A stretch of DNA of 64,000 nucleotides from assembly GCA_037074615.1 (NCBI GenBank), contig CM073537.1, forward strand, positions 15,271,989 to 15,335,988. The letters run 5' to 3'. This DNA comes from Leucaena leucocephala (Eukaryota > Streptophyta > Magnoliopsida > Fabales > Fabaceae). Position 1 is the stretch's first letter. Every line of letters begins with the position of its first letter. A program made the translations under genes and the position numbers. The notes under the pieces are model-generated. The model made no database searches and was not told where the DNA came from. It was given only the letters and a program-made list of their open reading frames with translations. This document shows positions 58,036 through 64,000 of this stretch, one piece after another.

Positions 58036-59560
58036 ATAATGTAATGTAATATACTTGAAAATTCGTTAAAATAAAACACTATAATTTGGCTATGGGTTGT
58101 AATATAATCCCTTCCAAATTGTTTATAATGCGCCTGAAAAAAATAACCTTTTGGATCAACCAATTCTCACGGCTAATTTCAACCCTAACACCTAAATCCA
58201 TCTCCAGCAGAAGTAGCGAAGTGGTGTTGCGAGGTGAAGCCACTGGTAAGCATATCCCATTTCCAGCGAAATCGTTTTTGCTTCTGATACTGCCTCCTTG
58301 TGCCTGTTCTTCCAAAATCGTTCTGTATGTTCTCGCCGCTCGAAATATTTCCACTTGTGCTTCCTGTTCGATACCGTGTTTTTTGTTTTTTGCTTCCTGC
58401 TTCCATTGATCATGCTTATGCTTCTTTGTGTTTGTGCTTATGATTATATTTCCATTTTTGTTCCGCTTGTGCATTTACATATGTAGTATAAATTTTGGCG
58501 GCATTACTTGATGCTTCCGTAGCTTTATGTTGCTGCTTGGATTATAAACTTGAACCTGTGATTTGGTGTTGATTTTTGCATGCTTCTGCTTGTGTTTTGA
58601 TTATAAATATGGTTCACTGCATGTGGTGGCTAGACATTGTTACGCATATGGAGATCATTTTTCGGAAGCTTCTGCATTTTGGGGTGTTACGATTATAAAG
58701 ATTTTAAATATGCTTCTGCATATGCGTTTGGAGTCTGTACTGTTTTTTAAGGGACAATTGGACCTCTGGTATCACAATCGTACTATCATTACATTCCTTT
58801 TCATGCTTAACCAAACAAATATCTTCACTTTTCTTTCTGTCTTTTTTATCTACTAGTCATTACATTACATTACATTTCTTCATTTAAGTTTCGAACAAGT
58901 AACCAAATAGGCCCTATGTAATACATAATTATATGTTTTAACAATCATTTCTTAAAAAGAGTATGTTTTTATAAGTTTATCTTCTTCAAACGAACTCTGT
59001 TTGCATCTCATCATTCTTAGTCTTTTGTGAAAAAGAAAGACGGTTTTCCGTTTGAAATTCATTGTGAACTGTGTTTTCTTGTGTTTGCAGTTTGAACTGC
59101 TGGTGTTCTGTTTATTGTACTTATATTTAAATTTGATTGATTACAAATAAATATGGCTGCTTCCATATTCAACCTTGATGTTATGGTTCCTAGTTGTTGA
59201 CACATTTAGAAAGGAAGAATTATGCATTTGAACTTTGAATTATTACTTTGCCAGTGTAATTTCTTGAGAAACTGAAAGTGATGATACATAGCCAACCATA
59301 ATGCCCCGATTGTCCTATCTAGATATTAAGGGGGAAAAAGTGTAGCTGATTATGTGGTCCACGTTCTTTATGTGTTCAATCATAACACCTTTTCTGAAGC
59401 TTCAAACAATGCATATGATGATTTTCATCCTTGTTATAAGTTTATTATGGATGAACCAGTGCCTTAAACGGTTTCATGACTGGTCCTTTTTTAATAACTT
59501 GGTCTCCCCTGGTGCAGTGCACGGAGTGCTTGGGAACCTGCTGTCTTCCTATAGTTTGAG
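58036..59560 (+). promoter_or_regulatory. Upstream region and probable 5' leader intron of the THUMPD1-like gene
   Basis: A plausible non-coding first exon ends at 58245 (CCACTG followed by GTAAGC). A plausible acceptor is GGTGCAG ending at 59517, 43 nt before the start codon. The intervening sequence is T-rich like an intron. Multiple opposing open frames at 58079-58486 lack motifs and fit leader DNA. This is inference from splice signals only. Confidence 0.4.
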
Positions 59561-62500
59561 ATGGCAGAAGAGGGTGGAACTGTCACTAAGGAATGCGAAG
59601 AGGACCAAAAACAGAGAATTGAATCAGAAAAGAGCATGGCCCCTTGGGAGCAACACTCAGCTGTGATAAGCCTCCCTCGCTTTGACTACACTGCTCCCTC
59701 TTCAATTCTCCAACACTCCCATTGTGGCTTTCTTGTCACTTGTACTATCAGTTACTTCCCCTTCTGTCCCTTTCTCCTACTCAGCTAAATTTCTTACATC
59801 ATACAGCTATCGTGCAGACACATCTTCAGTTTCTTGTTTTCCAATTAAGGGTTACTTTTTGCATATCGATTTTGGTCTTACAAATCTGCATTTATTTCCT
59901 AAGAATGTTTGTCCTACATTTATGAGAGGGACTACAGACTACTAATAAGAACGTTTGTCCTATATGTATGAGAGAGACTACAGACTACTAAGTATCGTCA
60001 TCTTATGTATGAACAATGAAGTACCCTATGACTTTAATAATTATTATTTAATCTCAATAAGCTTGCAATGTACGAAATGTTTGTATCTTGGTGCTCATTT
60101 ACCTAGTCTTCGGTGGGGAAGCTTTAAACGGCTTGGTTAAATTTATTCTTTTTCATTGTGTGGTATGGTGGTGATTTGCAGCTTTGCCTGCTATTTTTAA
60201 ACAGATAATGTAAAGAAGCCCCATCTTCAGTCAAAGGGGAACCATCTACTATCCATTCTCTTGTGATTGGAATGAAATCTATGGCACAATAAATAACTCT
60301 TAATTCCTCTTGCAATATTATTAGATTTAGGTTTTATATATGCTTATGTTTTTTGAATAATCATTATTGTTTTCTCTACAGAGAGGGAGAAAAGTGCTAC
60401 AAAGGAAGTATTGTCTATCCTTGAAAAGGTATCCTTCATTACCCTTTCAACATGTTTCTAAATTTACTTTGTTATATGACATTCACTGTGTAAGAATAGG
60501 TTTTCTTAATGCAAAAAATTGTTGTATGCTTAGATTCAACTTGCAAGACAAAAAAGCTTCCGTGGGCTTGCTGCTCTACTTTATTCATAGGTCTTGATTT
60601 GTATACTTTGGAATAGGAAACAGATAAGGTAGATGTTGATGGAACCTAGATGCATTTTGGATTATTAATGTTTCAAAGGCTGGGATCAACCTGTGCACAG
60701 TGTAAGGTTAGAGGAATGAGCTCAGGAAATTGCAGATAGCAGTCAGAGCTTAAAGAAAAATAATCGAAAGGACTATTAACTCACCTTCCTCCTACTCTTC
60801 TATCCCCTCCCTATATTCCATATATTTTGGTATCGGAGTTAGTCTCAATTCCCTTGCCCTTTTGTCTCTCTCTTTGCTAACGTATCCTTTTGTTTTTTCC
60901 CCTTTTTTCTTCTGATATGTTTGGGGCTGATGGGTCATACCAGGCCCATAACCTCTCCCTTTGTTTGGGCTTGGGATGGGCTATGAAACATAGGCGGAGT
61001 TCTAAATGAAATAAAAAATACTTTTTATTTTCTTATTTGTTTGGGGCTTACGTGATTGTAAACAGATTATACAATGGCATAAATTATCAGACTGTCTGAG
61101 TTCTCTTTTCACTGTGGCTATGTTCATGATTTACTCAACTGAAGATGATTGACAAGTAAATTAGTTTAGCTTTATGTTTACTTTTCTCCTTATACACCTG
61201 GGGATGTAATTTTGTTACAGTATGTTCGTCCCTTTAAAAATGGAGGTTATGATGGTTTGGACAGCCATGACAGAAACAGTACTGTGAAGAGAAGGCGGAT
61301 GTGCACTGAAGATATTGGCAGAGAATGTTTAGACTTGGAAGAAACTAACTCTGACATTGTTAACTCGGACGAAGGTACTTATTCCACAACCCCCCTCCCC
61401 CCTCTTGTTATTTCCTTTTGGAGTTTAGAGTTATGACTGAGTTTTAGGTTTACTGAACAGTCTTGGGCTAAGTGATGACAGGTAAACTATCAGAAGGAAC
61501 TCACGTAAATCCTACAAAAGCAGAGACAAGCTCTGCTGGAGCTTTTGACCTTTCGTTAGTTAAGCTAACAAGGAGTGGGTTGCTTCTTTTTACCTTTCCA
61601 AGGAATGAGTTGGTTGACACTGTTGATATTGTGTCAAATATCATTCAATCTTTGGAGTCGGGTACAAGTTCCCCATCGTAAGTAAAATGATTCATTTGAA
61701 TTTTATTTGTTAGATTCTTTATTTTGGTAAGAGAAAATTTTTGGTGAGTTAGGTTATAGTGGATCATTGGGATAGGACATGTTTGATGACTCATGAGCGC
61801 TTATAGAAATATTTCTAAAGGAGGTCTTTACATCAGTAATAGTGTGGGTATGGGACTGATCCTTACCATCTGGATCAACTTCTTTTGGATACTAGTTGTT
61901 CTGGTAAGTTAATGACAGTATAGGTTGCAACTTCTTTGTGTACCTTTTCCTAAATGTTCACATTTTATTTTTGGATGAAAAATGGTTTGTTGTCATATGT
62001 TTCATTGTCTCTGTTGTTGAAGGCATTTTTGGCTCCTTAAATTTTGGCTGAGATTAGTCACTAATTCCTTTTCTGGGACTGGTACATTGTCGTTTATAGT
62101 TTGATTAATACAAAACCCAAGTTACATTGCCATTTTGCTTTCTTTTCTGGTCTCTAATGTTGTTTGTCTGAGTGAAGATAACTACGTCCTAACAGAAACA
62201 TGCTAGCATAAAGGCAGTTCTTTCCCTTGTTCAGATATTGTGATTATATGTGTTCACGAAAATGTTCAGAGATGAAATTGCTGTAATATACGAGGAAACC
62301 CTTTAGTTATTGATGTTAGTACATTTCTGTTTTGGTTTTGATAGAGGACTTCCACTTTTCCTGCAGTTGGTGCCATCGTATATTCCCTATCCAAGCAACC
62401 TGTCGTTTGAATGAAAAGGAACTGCAGGAAGTTGTATCAGCACTTGTTAAAAAGTTTGTGGCCGATAAACAGGACCATCTTGGACAACCTCTGAAGGTAC

Positions 62501-63483
62501 AATTTTCCTGAATCATAATTAACCATTTTCTGTGTTCTTGCAACCTTTAATTTTGATCTTTTGAATATTAATTTGACAAATTTCATCATTTAAAAACAAT
62601 TGATAATTATGATGTGTTTTCTCAATTCTCCCTCTATCTTTGCATACGGAGAAAATCTAATTTCACCTTGTAGTTTGCGGTTGGCTACAACCGAAGAGGA
62701 ATCGAAGAGACAAAGTTACTGAAAGGAAATGCAGATAGTTCCGGTGAATATAGTTTGTTGGACCGTAATAAATGTTTTGGCGTAGTTGCTTCGGCTGTCA
62801 GGAATGTTGTAGAAGATTCAATAGTGGACCTCAAGTGTCCAGAGGTAAAACACAAATTAGTTGCTCAAATGTTCTATAGTTATCAGCACACAGCAGTCTC
62901 AATCATGGACTTGGATTTAGTTAGTGGCAGATTTAGTAAGAGGCAGCAAGAGTTCATCCTAGCCATCCGTTCATAAGCCCACAAGATTGTGCCATTTTCA
63001 TCCTAGTTTCTTGTTGGTCATGTGTTGCTAGAATGGTTGAGATGAGCTTTTGACGCCTTTTACTCCATATGTCTCTGATTCATGTCATAAAGATCCAATA
63101 GAGTTTTACATTAGCAATCGAGAGCCTAACACAACTCTCCTCATTTATTTGAGCTTGGGACTGGTTATAAAACATAGGTGGAGTTATGACATGTTGATGG
63201 AGCACAATAATGCCATGCGACTCATGTAGCCGATCCTACCTAGTAGAATAAGGCTTGTTTTTGTTGTTGAATTTAAATCCTCTCTATTATCCAAATTATC
63301 TAAACATAACCACTGTTGTTGCAGCTCTCCATTCTTATTGAATGGCTACCTCTCTCTGGATTACCTACTGGATCATTAATTGTTGGTGTTGCTGTTCTTC
63401 CCAATTACGTTGTTAGCACAAAACCTCGACTCTGCATCAAGGCACTGACTTCCAATACCAAGCAAAGTTCTGGACCGAAATAA
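59561..63483 (+). CDS. THUMP domain protein, THUMPD1/Tan1 type (7 exons, 348 aa)
   Basis: Exons: 59561-59750, 60382-60428, 61221-61374, 61482-61677, 62367-62496, 62674-62844, 63325-63483. All splice sites are GT-AG with matching phases, and 1047 nt end in TAA. The N-terminal conserved block spans residues 29-79 (PWEQHSAVISLPRFDY, GFLVTCTIKREKSATKEVL). A charged linker with KRRRM, possibly a nuclear signal, follows. The THUMP domain is at about 190-340: CHRIFPIQATCRLNEKEL, VGYNRRGIEET, VDLKCPE, SILIEWLPLSGLP, VGVAVLP. THUMP is an RNA-binding fold. Yeast Tan1 and human THUMPD1 help Kre33/NAT10 place N4-acetylcytidine at position 12 of serine and leucine tRNAs, and I infer the same role here. 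Every conserved block is intact. The open frame that runs past exon 6 (to 62976) ignores the splice site and is not the true C-terminus. Confidence 0.94.
59900..59990 (+). repeat. Short tandem duplication in intron 1 of the THUMPD1-like gene
   Basis: A unit of about 45 bp, containing GTTTGTCCTA and GACTACAGACTACTA, occurs twice head-to-tail. Confidence 0.75.
63100..63275 (+). mobile_element. RTE-type LINE or related 3' end in intron 6 of the THUMPD1-like gene
   Basis: GACTCATGTAGCCGATCCTA, then CTAGTAGAATAAGGCTTG and a TTG-rich tail (TTTTTGTTGTTG), match the widespread plant 3' end wording that terminates in (TTG)n. GAGCTTGGGACTGG and AAAACATAGGTGGAGTT upstream also occur at about 60965-61005 in intron 2 (GGGCTTGGGATGGG, GAAACATAGGCGGAGTT), indicating a second fragment of the same family. 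Confidence 0.6.
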
Positions 63484-63599
63484 GTAGAAGGACTTCAAAT
63501 TCTCACTTCAACATAACTTCAGCCTCAAGCAGACGCTTTATGCAGGTTGATTATCTTCCTGGAAACATCTTATGGGTTGCATGTGTACTATTCCCCTCT

Positions 63600-63845
63600 T
63601 TATTTAGATTCACCCATTTTTTATAGGTCGATTTTTTTTTTTGTACAAAAAAGTTTAAGTGGATTTGGTACTGATTTTCTATCAAAGCTAGGGCCCAGCC
63701 CAAAGCTCAGAGAGTACTTATAAGGAACTTAAAAAATCGTCTACCAAAAGAGCTCTCATAATGGTAGCAGGAATCGAACTCGCTTCTTTGTAGGATGCAG
63801 GCCCGTTCTTTATTATCTATGCTAACTATCATTGACTTTATAAGG
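63600..63845 (-). mobile_element. Possible SINE downstream of the THUMPD1-like gene
   Basis: On the minus strand GCGAGTTCGATTCCTGCTAC looks like a pol III B box, and the element ends in an A-run (GTACAAAAAAAAAAA). The A-box region is degenerate and I could not define target duplications. It overlaps the likely 3' UTR/flank. Confidence 0.5.
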
Positions 63846-64000
63846 TGAATCTTGAAGCATGTTTAAAACTTATATGGCTCTCTATTTTGACAGTCCTGTT
63901 TCGTGTTGGGTCTTCCTTCTTTACTTGTAATTATATAGATAGATTTCTACCTCTGAAGCTAGAACCCAACTAAAATCCTGAAGCAGGGGAACCGAGAATC
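63846..64000. other. Window edge, no feature
   Basis: No coding signal seen in the last 155 bases. Confidence 0.4.

Noticed and set aside
58079..58486. Several overlapping frames up to 131 codons on both strands
   Set aside because: No domain; position and splice signals fit a 5' leader of the THUMPD1-like gene.
62755..62976. 73-codon frame as the C-terminus of the THUMPD1-like protein
   Set aside because: Conserved THUMP sequence continues only if the donor at 62845 is spliced to 63325.

Overview
The window is nuclear DNA of a flowering plant, almost certainly a eudicot. It is very AT-rich, its coding regions are split by GT-AG introns, and it carries plant-specific gene families (a group-B Raf-like kinase with a PB1 domain, a plant THUMPD1-like protein, a RING-H2 ligase, a SUVH2/SUVH9-type fragment). 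About 80% is intergenic or transposon-derived. I cannot name the species from sequence alone.

Five genes look intact. (1) A three-exon RING-H2 E3 ligase on the minus strand (17411-18759). (2) A small intronless gene with an SYALNF motif (30275-30700). (3) A nine-exon PB1 plus Raf-like protein kinase (47184-53674). (4) A second small intronless gene with the same SYALNF motif (54838-55245). (5) A seven-exon THUMPD1/Tan1-type tRNA-acetylation cofactor (59561-63483). I built exon-intron models by following reading frame and phase across canonical splice sites; all three spliced models close without a leftover base.

Three gene relics were found. One is a three-exon conserved plant gene of unknown function with at least four disabling lesions (9714-11265), partly duplicated at 799-1390. 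One is a SUVH2/SUVH9-like N-terminal fragment that stops before the SRA domain (about 24519-25079). One is the N-terminus of an LRR receptor-like kinase carried inside a 4.7-kb element with long terminal inverted repeats, a Pack-MULE-like structure (33430-38160).

Layout: 1-13.7 kb is a direct segmental duplication (copy A 799-6626, copy B 10677-13657). After duplication copy A received a solo LTR, a palindromic foldback element and a local tandem duplication; copy B received a hAT-type element. Each copy preserves the other's empty site. 13.7-30 kb holds the RING gene, MITEs, two hAT-type elements, the SUVH relic, a tandem repeat and a SINE. 30-33 kb holds one small gene and a perfect-hairpin MITE. 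33.4-38.2 kb is the gene-carrying MULE-like element. 38.9-46 kb is repeats and AT-rich spacer, including a hAT element nested in another MITE. 46-63.5 kb is a gene-rich, plus-strand block (kinase, small gene, THUMPD1).

No operon-like logic links the genes. No rRNA, functional tRNA or CRISPR array was seen. The most unusual structures are the Pack-MULE-like element, the nested duplication with reciprocal empty sites, and the long palindromes that could produce hairpin RNA.
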